Source: Selenomonadaceae bacterium (GTDB taxonomy: Bacteria > Bacillota > Negativicutes > Selenomonadales > Selenomonadaceae). From it: a DNA stretch of 64,000 bases. A model generated the notes under the pieces. That model searched no databases and was not told the origin of the DNA. It saw only the letters and a program-made list of their open reading frames with translations. Made by a program: the position numbers and the translations under genes. This document shows positions 8,524 to 17,494 of this stretch, in pieces. Location: the NCBI GenBank assembly GCA_017476005.1, contig JAFVEM010000027.1:1-64000 (forward strand), read 5' to 3'. Every line of letters starts with the position of its first letter. Positions within the stretch are counted from its first letter, which is position 1.

Positions 8524-9126
8524 CTATTTGGGCGTAAGAAAGGTGGGAACCCGCCGAAACAGATTCTCGCCTATGTCAATATCTTGCTCAACGCATCCAC
8601 TGCCTGCTGCTGCATGTCGGGCAGGACGTGGCTGTAGGTGTCCATCGTCACCTTGATGCTCGAATGCCCCAGTCGCTCCTGCACAATCTTGGGATTGACT
8701 CCTTGCTTCAGGAGAAGAGGCTCCCGGAGCCAAATCATTCATGGCCTCGATGGCTTGCGCGGCATCTTCATCGGGATTGGTGAAAAGGCGGACGGCGCGA
8801 TGCACCTGCGCTTTCTTTTCCTCGGTGGCGCACCAACAGGCAGGGGGCAGGATGTCCTCGGCCAGTTCCTGCACCCTTGCAAAATCCGGATTGTGCGTCC
8901 TCGTCCCGTTGATGACAAGGGCATCCAGTTCCTCATTCCAGACGGGGGATTTGCGGAACAGGTTCCGAAGCTCCGCCTTGGCATGGGCATTGTCCCTGGC
9001 CAGACGGCTCACGAATTTCTCCGTGACATCATCCATCACATACCGCTGACAGGTGTGGGCTGCGTAATCGTCAATCACTTGCCAGATGTTCGACTTTGCC
9101 AGTTCGATTTTTTCTTGGATATTCAC
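8524..9126 (-). CDS. Mobile-element protein of unknown function, 3' end replaced
   Basis: The frame starts at a GTG 8 bases after AAGGAGG and encodes about 136 apparently native residues (MNIQEKIELAKSN to MNDLAPG). It then runs into the integrase remnant in the wrong frame, giving a 200-codon chimera. I do not recognise the family; the native part is acidic and helical. It follows the DUF932 gene and a small gene on the same strand. The missing 3' end and the missing 5' part of the integrase imply one deletion joining the two genes at about 8718. Confidence 0.5.
   Translation of the reverse strand: MNIQEKIELAKSNIWQVIDDYAAHTCQRYVMDDVTEKFVSRLARDNAHAKAELRNLFRKSPVWNEELDALVINGTRTHNPDFARVQELAEDILPPACWCATEEKKAQVHRAVRLFTNPDEDAAQAIEAMNDLAPGASSPEARSQSQDCAGATGAFEHQGDDGHLQPRPARHAAAGSGCVEQDIDIGENLFRRVPTFLTPK
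8571..8717 (-). pseudogene. Tyrosine recombinase (phage-type integrase), C-terminal remnant
   Basis: On the minus strand the frame reads LLKQGVNPKIVQERLGHSS, then IKVTMDTYSHV, then a short tail and a TAG. This is the final catalytic block of phage/ICE integrases, with the conserved His of LGHSS and the nucleophilic Tyr of DTYSH. About 48 codons remain of the usual 350-400. Its position beside the 3' end of tRNA-Arg is where an integrase gene normally sits, so it marks the left end of an old integrative element that can no longer excise by itself. Confidence 0.85.
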
Positions 9127-9148
9127 TTTGTAGCCTCCTTACACATAG

Positions 9149-9185
9149 AAAAAAAAAAAAGGGCGTGGCCACAAAAGCCACGCCC
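9149..9185 (-). terminator. Strong terminator of the DUF932 operon
   Basis: GGGCGTGGC and GCCACGCCC (9161-9185) form a 9-bp stem. On the minus strand it is followed by an uninterrupted run of 12 T (9149-9160). Confidence 0.85.
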
Positions 9186-9204
9186 CATGTATCCTCGTTC
9201 TGAT

Positions 9205-9312
9205 TCATTTTTTCGAATTCTTTCCCTGCGCCCGGATTTTTTCGATGCCCCAGCGAACGAGCACTTCCAATGCTTCCACCACAAGTTTCAGCAAAATTTC
9301 TTTGTCCTTCAT
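9205..9312 (-). CDS. 35-residue protein coupled to the DUF932 gene
   Basis: The ATG overlaps the TGA of the preceding gene (ATGA), so translation is probably coupled. The product begins MKDKEILLKLVVEALEVLV and ends in a basic tail GKNSKK: a short amphipathic helix with a charged end. A strong terminator follows 20 bases after its stop, so it is the last gene of the transcript. Function unknown. Confidence 0.5.
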   Translation of the reverse strand: MKDKEILLKLVVEALEVLVRWGIEKIRAQGKNSKK

Positions 9313-10406
9313 GCCATAGCCAACTCCTTCCTTATCGGCGTGATGTTCTGCATGGTTGCCATGGGAAACGCTTTTGGAACCGGCAGGGCGAGGATTGCGC
9401 CGCCGATGCGCTCCAACTCCGTTGCCCGTTCGTAGTCCACCGCGTTCTGCGAAGCTGCTGTGACAGCATTCAAAAGACCATAGCGGGTGCTGTCGCCTGT
9501 GAGGAAGAGCTGGCGGAAGATGTCACCGCATTCGTTCTCTGTGAGGGAGAATCTGTCAGCCAGTAGTTCCACTTCCTGCATGGGCTGGTGTTCCAAGGGA
9601 ATCTGCATGGCCTCCCACATCCTGCCCACGGTCAACATGAATTTTGCTTCATCGGCGGCACACCTCACCGTATCCTGCACCTTCATAAAAAAGGCTTTAT
9701 CGTCCTGCGCCAAGGTTTCATCACTGTAAAGCTCATAGGCCGTATCCTCGCTTTCGATTTGCCTGCCGACATGGCGCCTTTTCTGGGTGAAGTCCTTGCA
9801 GATCATGCCGTTCTTGCATATCAGGCGATAAATCAGCGGCTCCACCGTCAGGTGTCCCAAGCCTACCTCGCTGTTCGATATGACAAACCTCGCTTGCACT
9901 GCATCGCCCACGCTGATTTCGGCTTTCATCCGCTTGTTGATGACTTTCAGATAGAGATGAGATTCGGTTACTTCGCAACTCTCGATGGATGCCCCCTTCA
10001 TCTCATGGATGATGGGAAGCACAGCGGCACAAAGTTCCAGATTGTCCAAACGGCGATAGCGGTCGGAGAGGAACGCCCTGACATTCCCATCCATGACACG
10101 GAGCATCCTCCGTTCCGGCGCTTGCTGCAGCCAGTTATTGACATTCTCATCCAAGAGGGCAGGAGCCTCCATCTGCATCCTCTGGTAGTATTTGAGAGGG
10201 ATGCCCAGCCGTGCCGAGATCTGCTGATGGGCGAGTGGATTCACCCTGAACTCCAGCAGCTTCTCTCCCGTCGAGAATGTCAGCCTTGATGTGCCGTCCT
10301 CCGTAAAGAAGGTGAGCTGCCGCGTGTCTGCCACAAAGTCCTGCCTTGCTTTTCTCTGCCTTTGAAGTTCCACGCCTAAATTTTCCAATGTTCTTCCCTG
10401 TTTCAT
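9309..10406 (-). CDS. DUF932 phage/plasmid-like protein
   Basis: The product has 365 residues. The start is the ATG 8 bases after GGAGGAGG; an upstream extension to 10505 crosses this ribosome site. The central region (about 60-290) is a DUF932 domain, seen in FRVNPLAHQQISARLGIPLKYY and in the block that follows RVMDGNVRAFLSDRYRRLDN. DUF932 proteins are found on plasmids, phages and integrative elements. Their biochemical role is not known; links to DNA metabolism have been proposed. It supports the mobile-element reading of this region. Confidence 0.8.
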   Translation of the reverse strand: MKQGRTLENLGVELQRQRKARQDFVADTRQLTFFTEDGTSRLTFSTGEKLLEFRVNPLAHQQISARLGIPLKYYQRMQMEAPALLDENVNNWLQQAPERRMLRVMDGNVRAFLSDRYRRLDNLELCAAVLPIIHEMKGASIESCEVTESHLYLKVINKRMKAEISVGDAVQARFVISNSEVGLGHLTVEPLIYRLICKNGMICKDFTQKRRHVGRQIESEDTAYELYSDETLAQDDKAFFMKVQDTVRCAADEAKFMLTVGRMWEAMQIPLEHQPMQEVELLADRFSLTENECGDIFRQLFLTGDSTRYGLLNAVTAASQNAVDYERATELERIGGAILALPVPKAFPMATMQNITPIRKELAMA

Positions 10407-10744
10407 CGTAGATGCCTCCTCCATATTCGTTACAAGGCACGGATGGTTTTGCCGCGCCCCTGATTCATTGGTATAGTATGTCGTTGAAAAGGAGGAGTTT
10501 GCCACGAATCCGAGGAGGTTGGCAGGATTTCCCGCAAGAATGCAGAACTTTTAAGGAAGAAGATGACGTTGAAATTTCTGCATTGGAAGCAAGTCTTAAC
10601 GCTATCCCCATAGCCGGATTCCGTGGTCATGCAGAAATGCAGGGCGGCACCATGAAGGACTGGGGCAAAGCGAAATAAAAAAGACGGTGTTCCCGCCAAG
10701 AAAATCAAGGATTTAGATGATGACGTGAAGGGGGATTCAGCCTT
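10407..10744. other. Stretch without a confident gene
   Basis: An open plus-strand frame ends at 10678 with the codons for KDWGKAK, and a second frame runs from about 10668 to a stop overlapping the next start (VPAKKIKDLDDDV). Both look like ends of coding sequence in different frames, so this may be a decayed small gene upstream of the glutaredoxin-like gene. I cannot assign it. Confidence 0.3.
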
Positions 10745-11029
10745 ATGAAGAAAATTACCGTGTTGCATTTGGATTCTTGCCCCTATTGCCACAACGCAAA
10801 ACGGGCAATGGAAGAACTCAAGGCGGCGTCGCCGGAGTATGCCAAACTCGAAGTGGAGTGGATTGAAGAAAACCGCCAGCCGGAACTCTCCAAGCCCTAC
10901 GGCAAGAACTACTACTATGTGCCGTCTATTTTCGTTGACGGGCAGAAGGTATATGAGGCTCATCCGGGCGAATCATATGAGGAATGCCGTAATGCTGTGG
11001 AAAGGGCGTTTAAGGCGGCTGTTGAATGA
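10745..11029 (+). CDS. Glutaredoxin/thioredoxin-fold small redox protein
   Basis: The product has 94 residues with the redox motif CPYC (residues 13-16) after a beta-strand KITVLHLDS, and the cis-proline motif YVPSIFVDGQKVYE at about 59-72. These are the standard features of a glutaredoxin-like thiol oxidoreductase of clostridia. There is no signal peptide, so it is cytoplasmic. It is an isolated plus-strand gene within an otherwise minus-strand mobile region. A bidirectional hairpin follows. Confidence 0.85.
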   Translation: MKKITVLHLDSCPYCHNAKRAMEELKAASPEYAKLEVEWIEENRQPELSKPYGKNYYYVPSIFVDGQKVYEAHPGESYEECRNAVERAFKAAVE

Positions 11030-11086
11030 AAAAAGCTCAACTCGATTGAACCTATGACGGCTATAGAACCAACAATTTGCCCATAA

Positions 11087-11125
11087 AATAGCGGACACAG
11101 GAACAAAATTCCCATGTCCGCTATT
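11087..11125. terminator. Bidirectional hairpin between convergent genes
   Basis: A perfect 11-bp inverted repeat AATAGCGGACA/TGTCCGCTATT has a 17-base loop. It lies between the glutaredoxin-like gene and the convergent gene ending at 11148. Confidence 0.6.
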
Positions 11126-11147
11126 GGCTATGTCACAGAGATATACG

Positions 11148-11980
11148 CTAAAAAGGCGGCTTATCATCAGGCTCGGTGGGCGAGAGGAATTTGGTGGGAG
11201 CGTCATACTGCTTCCCAAACTCCATCATATCCCGCAAGCGGACTTCCCTGAATGCCTTGAAGGCTGCATCTTGTCCGGCAGATAGTCTCGCGGTGGTGAT
11301 GTCATAGTCGGCGGGAGCCTGTTCCTTGGGCTTGTTCTCGAACCGCTTCCAAGGCTCGCCGTCCAAGTAACGATACGCAACATCCGTGCGCATTTTCAAA
11401 AACGTCTGCACCTCGGCAGGGAACGCAGCAAAAATGCCTCTGCATTTTTGGAAGTAGGCCATGTACTCCTCTTGGGAGAAGGGGTAGTCGTCTGCTACCC
11501 ATGTTCCGCCTACAGGGAATGGAGGAACCCAATGGACAAACGGCCCCTCATAGCGGGAATACGTCACGAAGGGCATGTGGAAACGCTCAAGATGTGAGGG
11601 AGCCAGTTCCACAGGCAACATCTCATGCTGTAAAAAGATGCGGACACGTTCCAATACGAAGGAAATTTTTCTTTGCGGGAAGAATACACGCTGTTGTCTT
11701 TGAGTGATTGGAACGCGATACGTCGTAGGGTTTGCCTTTTTGGATGAATGAGGGTCATGCGGACATAATTAAGTTTCGAGTCCATTGTTTCCGCTTCGGC
11801 AAGGATGCCTCGCTCGGTGTCAACCGCAAACCATTCCGTCTCTTTGATATGTTCACGAAATTTCTCCAGTTCCCTGTGTTCCACATAGAACCCCATGCGT
11901 TCCAATGCACGGAAAAATGGCTCCGGCGGATGACCCCGCAACCAGTCGAGATTTGCCACCTTTTCCAGACGAAGCGTCAT
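11148..11980 (-). pseudogene. Mobile-element gene of unknown function, frameshifted at A5
   Basis: Two overlapping minus-strand frames read as one protein of about 277 residues. The first begins MTLRLEKVANLDWLRG and runs to YVRMTLIHP. Adding one base in the run of five A (11737-11741 on the plus strand) joins it smoothly to the second, KKANPTTYRVPITQRQQRVF, which goes on to the stop at 11148. I do not recognise the family. The start could also be the TTG at 12004. It follows a 68-residue gene on the same strand and is probably co-transcribed with it. The break may be real or a sequencing indel. Confidence 0.55.
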
Positions 11981-12008
11981 GTCGTATCGCTCTACGCCGC
12001 CCAACCCG

Positions 12009-12215
12009 TCACGAATTTCTCTCTCCCAGTATCTCCAAAACCTTGTAGTATCCCTCCTCGGAAATTTTAGTGGTCTTGCACTCCTCGTCGATGAGAATAT
12101 CCGGGCAGCGAACACCGTCCCTCGTCATATACTCGCGGATTTCCCGGGAACGGAATCCCTCCTCTCCCTCGTAGTGCAGAGTTTCAAATTTGTATATGCC
12201 GCCTACTTTGAACAT
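12009..12215 (-). CDS. 68-residue mobile-element protein, unknown
   Basis: The ATG lies 8 bases after GAGAGGAG. The product begins MFKVGGIYKFETLHYEGEE and carries DGVRCPDILIDEECKTTKIS, with no motif I recognise. It ends where the next minus-strand gene starts, so the two probably form an operon. The domain style (short beta-rich accessory protein) is typical of the cargo of conjugative elements. Confidence 0.55.
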   Translation of the reverse strand: MFKVGGIYKFETLHYEGEEGFRSREIREYMTRDGVRCPDILIDEECKTTKISEEGYYKVLEILGERNS

Positions 12216-12244
12216 GATACCACTCCTCTCGAATGTAGTAAAAT

Positions 12245-12270
12245 GAGCACAGGCGGGGATGCCTGTGCTC
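12245..12270. terminator. 10-bp hairpin upstream of the 68-residue gene
   Basis: GAGCACAGGC and GCCTGTGCTC pair around a 6-base loop. On the minus strand it is followed by ATTTTAC. It probably ends transcripts from the dynamin operon, whose last gene stops 266 bases upstream. Confidence 0.5.
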
Positions 12271-12535
12271 GGTTAGGTTCAAGGATATAGTGTATAGTTG
12301 AACATGAAGATTTTTTCGGTGGGTAAAAATCAGAAATCAAAATATGCACTTTTAGCCACCAATATGCTCTCGATTTTTCCTTCCGGCGCATAGATGCTTA
12401 TGCCCAAACTGCGGGAGGTGACGCTATCGGCGGTTGCCTCAGCCGATTATACCATTGTTCTACTGTTTTCATGAGCTGCAATGTCAATCCTCATTTCTGC
12501 GTCTATATTATTCTTCTTTTAAATCAATAAAAAAT
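12271..12535. other. Gap after the dynamin operon with a gene remnant
   Basis: No complete gene is present. On the minus strand a frame from about 12449 to a TGA at 12330 encodes about 39 residues ending IYAPEGKIESILVAKSAYFD with no start or ribosome site. It looks like the tail of a lost gene. Confidence 0.3.
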
Positions 12536-13819
12536 CTACAATTCAAGCATACTCTTGGAATCCAACATAAATCTGTCAAATTCTCTACGATTGTTAAATT
12601 GCATTTTAAACCCAAACAATTCGCCCATATCTTTGGCTATGATACCAACGTCACCAGCCTTCATTTCTGAAATTGCTTTATCAAGTTTAATACGATTATT
12701 GTCAATAACTATCTTTTCTTTTTTGCAGAAGTCAGTTATTTTCTTTTTCAGCAGATTCAAGCCAATATCCATCTGCTTAAATTCTGCTATATTCTTCTGA
12801 TGCTTTATTTCGTATTCTATACGACGCGGATTTATGGCAATGTATTGAAAAACCAAATCCAAAAACCTTAGCCATGCCGTCAAGTTGAGATGGAGCAGAA
12901 AAGTTACGGCATTGCCACCGCCTTTCATTCCGGCGGCAATGCCATCCACCAAACAAAATGAACCATGGGCAATTAAAAGCATTTTATGTAAACTGGTATT
13001 CGACAATTTGGGAACACATTTGTCGAAAGTTAAGCCATGATAGTAATGGCGCTTCAGTACCCATGCACAACGAATAATTAACTCATTTAACACTACTGGC
13101 ACAGCGGTTGCAATGCCAAACCGCAAATCATAGCCCTCTTGAAAAACCCGTGTCATAACCACGGCTAAATCTTGACGGTCTTTCCCTACTTGGAAACTGC
13201 CAAAATTACAACTCAAAAACATCTCGTAAAAGGGTAGAGGCACCCCTGATCCAGTGCCATTATTGCCCCTGCTGCCGCTTGACCCCACTACATCGCTCAT
13301 AACATGACCGAACCAGTTGCATATAGCCGCCACCAGTTTGCTCGGGAAATCACTCCCACGAAGTTCCATATGCTTGGTGTCGAGAACAATTAAACGCCCA
13401 TCGCTCAAAAAAGTGCCTGTATCGTTAAACTGATCGACTATGGAGAAAAACAAGCCGATAATATCCGGGCTGTGCGCCAAAGATTTTATGTGGTGATTGG
13501 TCGTTCCCATGGTAAAACCGTCACGCATAAAATTTGCTGATGTCATATCGTAGTTCACCGGGAATTTTTTCTCCAAAAAACCTATTGCCGAAGCGATGTT
13601 CCCCTCTTGGCCTAGGCGAGGATTCCAACCGCATAATTTAGCAAAAGATTTCACGACGGAATCCATTACATCATTCGATGCTTTCCCCAGTGCAGATGCT
13701 CCCGGCCTGTTTACGAAAAGTACGTCGATTATCCCAGCAGAAATTCCGCAAAATGCCGCCAGATAATAATCGTATTTATCGCAATTTTGGAGGGCAGCGT
13801 AGCCCGTAAGTTTAGCCAT
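12536..13819 (-). CDS. Unknown protein, last gene of the dynamin operon
   Basis: The product has 427 residues. Its ATG overlaps the end of the second GTPase gene by 8 bases, so the two are translationally coupled. I do not recognise the family. The N-terminal half is mixed and fairly hydrophobic (YYLAAFCGISAGIIDVLFV at about 18-36), there is a small-residue stretch GSSGSRGNNGTGSG, and more hydrophobic segments lie at about 225-320. The last 90 residues are a charged helical region rich in Lys. The pattern suggests a membrane-associated partner of the GTPases. The codon choice is AT-rich like the rest of this operon. Confidence 0.7.
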   Translation of the reverse strand: MAKLTGYAALQNCDKYDYYLAAFCGISAGIIDVLFVNRPGASALGKASNDVMDSVVKSFAKLCGWNPRLGQEGNIASAIGFLEKKFPVNYDMTSANFMRDGFTMGTTNHHIKSLAHSPDIIGLFFSIVDQFNDTGTFLSDGRLIVLDTKHMELRGSDFPSKLVAAICNWFGHVMSDVVGSSGSRGNNGTGSGVPLPFYEMFLSCNFGSFQVGKDRQDLAVVMTRVFQEGYDLRFGIATAVPVVLNELIIRCAWVLKRHYYHGLTFDKCVPKLSNTSLHKMLLIAHGSFCLVDGIAAGMKGGGNAVTFLLHLNLTAWLRFLDLVFQYIAINPRRIEYEIKHQKNIAEFKQMDIGLNLLKKKITDFCKKEKIVIDNNRIKLDKAISEMKAGDVGIIAKDMGELFGFKMQFNNRREFDRFMLDSKSMLEL

Positions 13820-15545
13820 GGGCGGCTACCTGGTTTATTTGTGCCAAGAGATTGTTTATCTCTCGTTGATATTCGGCAATTTTGCCATTGTTTATTTTTT
13901 TCTCATCGGTCAACGCCTTATCGGCGTGAAGAGCATCATTTTTTTCTTTGATTTTTGCCGTTAACACACCGTCAATACCTATTCCCAACATTTTGATTGC
14001 CGCTTTTACTTTATGAGCATAGTCGGAATAAGAATTTGCAATATCAGCCTTACATTTGTCTATCCGTTGTTGGTTCTCCTTTTTTTCCTTTTCGTCCTTA
14101 TAAGTAAAATAAAGCCCTAACAACATGGGAGCCACAGCTGCGATTCCCATCATGCCTTTTCCTGCCATCTGCATGGCCTCGCCCCAACCCCTTTGTCGCA
14201 CTAATTCTTGTCCGATTACTCCGCGATTGAAAAAGCGTTGCACCGGGCCGAAGAAGCCGTTAAACCCCATACCTTTTCCCACTTCTCCGAAAGTTATCGC
14301 CGCACGATTGGCACCGGCCTTTGCAAGGTTTTCGCCCGCCTGTCCAAAAAGACCGGCCATTTGACCGCCTACTTTAACCGCCTCGGCTTGGAATGGGTCT
14401 GTCACGCCAAGATTTTGAGTATCTAAATGCGAGTTGGTCTTGGCTATGGGTACGGAAAGCATTTCTTTTTTAATGTCTATATCATATAATTGGGAAAGGT
14501 TGGCTACTTCTTCATCAATCATATCAATTTTCTCATCCACTATTTGACGAACCTGCCCTCTGGCATTTTCATCATATGCGTTGATATCTTGCTGATTGGC
14601 TCCCATATATAGTTGGTCTTTCACCCCATTACCGATATTTATGATTTCGCTCTCTGCGCTATCGGCATATTCGTTAATCTTCGCAATAATCTCACGTCTG
14701 GCATTTTCCAAGTTTTCCTTGTCGGTATAAATTTCATCGGTATCTTCACCCTCAATGGATTCGTTATCCTCGGCAATTTCTTCCAAAGTATTCATGCAAG
14801 CGTGAAGAGGACGGCAGAGTTTTCCTATGAGACTTTTCTCCGTAATAAAACGGTTAAGATTGTCAATAAAATTTTTTTCGCCGCTTATGTCCAAATAGTA
14901 GTTTTTAGACTCTTCGTCGGTTTCCTTTTGCCCAGTGAGATAATCCTCGGCATCAATAAAAGAAACAAAGAAGTCTTCCGGTTTTTTGTCGGGAGAGGTT
15001 ATCTTAACCAAATCGTCTCGCAGAATATTTTGTTGCTCTTCAACATTCCCCAAGGCGGTCTTGTTCATTTTGTTGACCACCAAAATCATAGCATCCGCTC
15101 TTTGCTGCTTGAAAGCCATATCCCTAAATGATCCAGCCATCATATCATCGAAAAGTTCACTGGTAACCACAAAAATAAGCATGTCCGCTTCCAATATGGC
15201 CTGTTTGGTGATATTGTCGTGATCTTCACGGATGCCGGTTTTTATGCCGGGAGTATCTATAATTTCTACGCCGTTCCAAGCATAGGCGGTGGCTTTGTCC
15301 GTGGTAATGTCGGCGGCAATGCCAATAGATTCGTCCCCGGTGAGCATCTTGGTAATAGAGGACTTACCGGCGGCGTATTCTCCCACCAAGACGACTTTCA
15401 CCTTTTCTCGCTCGGCCATAATGTCGGTCAGTTTGTCTTTCAGTTCCGCCGCTTTTCCCGTCATGCTCAGGCTGTCTAAATCACGCATTATCTTGTCCAG
15501 TGTTTCCTGCACTTTCCTGTTAGCATCTGCCAGTATAAACATCAT
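13812..15545 (-). CDS. Dynamin-like GTPase, second of the pair
   Basis: The product has 577 residues from the ATG after GGGAGGAG, one base past the previous stop. The N-terminal GTPase domain has a P-loop GEYAAGKSS at about 54-62, the switch region ITTDKATAY, the G3 motif DTPG at about 96-99 and a canonical G4 motif NKMNK near 157. Long predicted helices follow (about 250-400), then a glycine/alanine and hydrophobic segment near 460-482 (MAGKGMMGIAAVAPMLLG) that could insert into membrane, and a final coiled coil. This order of GTPase, stalk, hydrophobic tip and stalk is that of bacterial dynamin-like proteins. It likely hetero-oligomerises with its neighbour, as paired bacterial dynamins do. 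Confidence 0.85.
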   Translation of the reverse strand: MMFILADANRKVQETLDKIMRDLDSLSMTGKAAELKDKLTDIMAEREKVKVVLVGEYAAGKSSITKMLTGDESIGIAADITTDKATAYAWNGVEIIDTPGIKTGIREDHDNITKQAILEADMLIFVVTSELFDDMMAGSFRDMAFKQQRADAMILVVNKMNKTALGNVEEQQNILRDDLVKITSPDKKPEDFFVSFIDAEDYLTGQKETDEESKNYYLDISGEKNFIDNLNRFITEKSLIGKLCRPLHACMNTLEEIAEDNESIEGEDTDEIYTDKENLENARREIIAKINEYADSAESEIINIGNGVKDQLYMGANQQDINAYDENARGQVRQIVDEKIDMIDEEVANLSQLYDIDIKKEMLSVPIAKTNSHLDTQNLGVTDPFQAEAVKVGGQMAGLFGQAGENLAKAGANRAAITFGEVGKGMGFNGFFGPVQRFFNRGVIGQELVRQRGWGEAMQMAGKGMMGIAAVAPMLLGLYFTYKDEKEKKENQQRIDKCKADIANSYSDYAHKVKAAIKMLGIGIDGVLTAKIKEKNDALHADKALTDEKKINNGKIAEYQREINNLLAQINQVAAHG

Positions 15546-15546
15546 C

Positions 15547-17487
15547 TCAAACTCCTCCCACAACGATAACCTTTTCTTGCAACATATTTTCCAATAAAGA
15601 TACGTTGCTACCGGTAAAGTTTTCTCCGTCTCTAAGGTATATTGTCATAGAAACTCCGATTTTACGCTCTACCTTCTCCCAAAAGACGAGTTGGGATTTC
15701 AAGGCAGACTCAATGAGATACCCGTTGAGATCACCAATAATACCCGTGAGGCCGGGCAGTATATTTTTGGCGTGAATGTCCTCCACATCGGCGAAAAGTT
15801 TCTTGAACATACGATTTCTGTGATTGATGTCATTTATATTATCTTCGATTTGTTTTATAATACCGTTAAACTCTGCGAAATTTCCCGTTAGAATATAATC
15901 TATTATGGGAGTTATCTCGTCTTTTAACTCTTTTTTTCTGTTTTTATGTTTAACGTCTATATCATCGGCAAAATATTCCACCGCTTTGGCAATGCCAAAT
16001 TGTGCCACAGTTATAGTCATTCCGAAGGGAGTAAAACTTTTTATCAAATTAGCAGCTGCTAACCCCCTGCCAATAAGGTTGACTGCTCCTCCTACGCCTC
16101 CTACATTGCCAACATATCCCGCCCATTTTTTTACATCTACCAATTCGCCGCCGGAAAATGCCAAATCTTTTATGGTTGGAGAGTAAAAACTGTAATTTTT
16201 AGCAAAGGATTTCCCCTCGTTTTTCAGAAGAAAATTGTAATTGTCTATAGTTCTGTTGGCGAACTCCTCCATTTTTTGTTCAATGTTACGACGAGAAATA
16301 AAGTCGCGGAAATTACGGTTTATAGTTTCCTTGTCCTTCTCATGGTTGGTTTCCACAAAACTGTCCAAAGCTACCATGATTTCTGTTCGCAGATTCTTCC
16401 TCTTGGCTTCAGCTTCGCTGCGTATTTTGTCTAAAAAGGAGTTTCCCTTTTGCGCTATATTGTTGCTCTCGTCGACAAACAAACGGCAGTTTTGAGCAAG
16501 TTTAACTTGAAACTCCCGAATTTCGACAAGCAAATCCATCAAAGGTTTTTCGACGATATCAACGAAGGTTTTAAGTCTAAATACTCTGCCGCGATTTTTG
16601 ACATATTCGGCGATATGGTAGGTAACGTTGGAAAAATGACTGAGGGAATTATACAAATCTCGTTTTTGCGGATCGGTTGTATGCATAGCGTCAAAGGCAC
16701 ACTTCAAGTGTACCGGCACAAATTCGATATTGCTCCAATCTTGATGGTGGCTTTTAGTGCCAAATTCAAAAAATTGATGGATAATATCAGAAATATCGCG
16801 GGAGGCGTAGGCCTTTTCAATATCCTTCTTTAATATTTTATCCGGGCGGTTAGTGCTTACTCTAACATTCATAATGCCTAAAACAGGTTTTCCCAAATCT
16901 CTGATGCGAGACATAGCTTCTGCTTCCTTGGGAGTCGCTTTGTTGTTTGTCAAAAGGAATAGTATCAAGTCTCCCTTGGGTACGGCATCATAGGCAACGT
17001 CTTCATCTTCCTGTCCGTCAGCAGCGGCAAAGCCCGGCACATCCCAAATTTTTAGTCCGTTCCACTCGTAAGAACGCACGTCGCGGGTAGTTCTTTGAGC
17101 GCCTTTGCCAATAGTGCTGCCATCGCCGTTGGTCAGTATCTCCATAAGGGTAGATTTACCCGCCGTGGTTTTTCCAAACACAACTACGGTGAATTTTTCC
17201 ATTTCTCGACAGCGGTTTTCGATATCCTCACGGATACGCTCAATTTCCACTTCGCTGTATTTTTTTAGCTCCGTCAATTCATCTGCCAAATCCCGCCATA
17301 CGGGATTATTTTGAATTTCCGAATGTGCGCTGACCACATCCGTCATTAATCGACGAATGTTATCCGCTTCTTTTTGTACAATGTAGCATATTAAATCTAA
17401 AGAAGCCTTGGCATATTGTGCGCTTTCCTGCGCCGATTGCTCACATTCCTTTAAAAGTTCCGTATCCAGTACGGCAGATTTGCCCAT
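15547..17487 (-). CDS. Dynamin-like GTPase, first of the pair (LeoA-like)
   Basis: The product has 646 residues. An N-terminal helical region (1-95) precedes the GTPase domain, with a P-loop GKTTAGKSTL at about 105-114, a switch threonine in QRTTRDVRSYEW and the G3 motif DVPG near 148. The G4 position reads IMNVRVST instead of NKxD, so nucleotide specificity may be altered. A long helical stalk follows, with a glycine-rich hydrophobic hairpin at about 459-495 as possible membrane paddle. The family groups with LeoA-type bacterial dynamins. It differs clearly from the next GTPase, so this is a two-component pair. The gene lies 7 bases after the glycine-rich membrane-protein gene. Confidence 0.85.
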   Translation of the reverse strand: MGKSAVLDTELLKECEQSAQESAQYAKASLDLICYIVQKEADNIRRLMTDVVSAHSEIQNNPVWRDLADELTELKKYSEVEIERIREDIENRCREMEKFTVVVFGKTTAGKSTLMEILTNGDGSTIGKGAQRTTRDVRSYEWNGLKIWDVPGFAAADGQEDEDVAYDAVPKGDLILFLLTNNKATPKEAEAMSRIRDLGKPVLGIMNVRVSTNRPDKILKKDIEKAYASRDISDIIHQFFEFGTKSHHQDWSNIEFVPVHLKCAFDAMHTTDPQKRDLYNSLSHFSNVTYHIAEYVKNRGRVFRLKTFVDIVEKPLMDLLVEIREFQVKLAQNCRLFVDESNNIAQKGNSFLDKIRSEAEAKRKNLRTEIMVALDSFVETNHEKDKETINRNFRDFISRRNIEQKMEEFANRTIDNYNFLLKNEGKSFAKNYSFYSPTIKDLAFSGGELVDVKKWAGYVGNVGGVGGAVNLIGRGLAAANLIKSFTPFGMTITVAQFGIAKAVEYFADDIDVKHKNRKKELKDEITPIIDYILTGNFAEFNGIIKQIEDNINDINHRNRMFKKLFADVEDIHAKNILPGLTGIIGDLNGYLIESALKSQLVFWEKVERKIGVSMTIYLRDGENFTGSNVSLLENMLQEKVIVVGGV

Positions 17488-17494
17488 AGTACCA

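Noticed and set aside
8718-9126. True fusion of the mobile-element protein to an integrase
   Set aside because: The integrase part is read in the wrong frame, so the joined product is an artefact of deletion.
10430-10963. 177-codon minus-strand frame opposite the glutaredoxin-like gene
   Set aside because: It is antisense to a clear CPYC redox gene and has no ribosome site.
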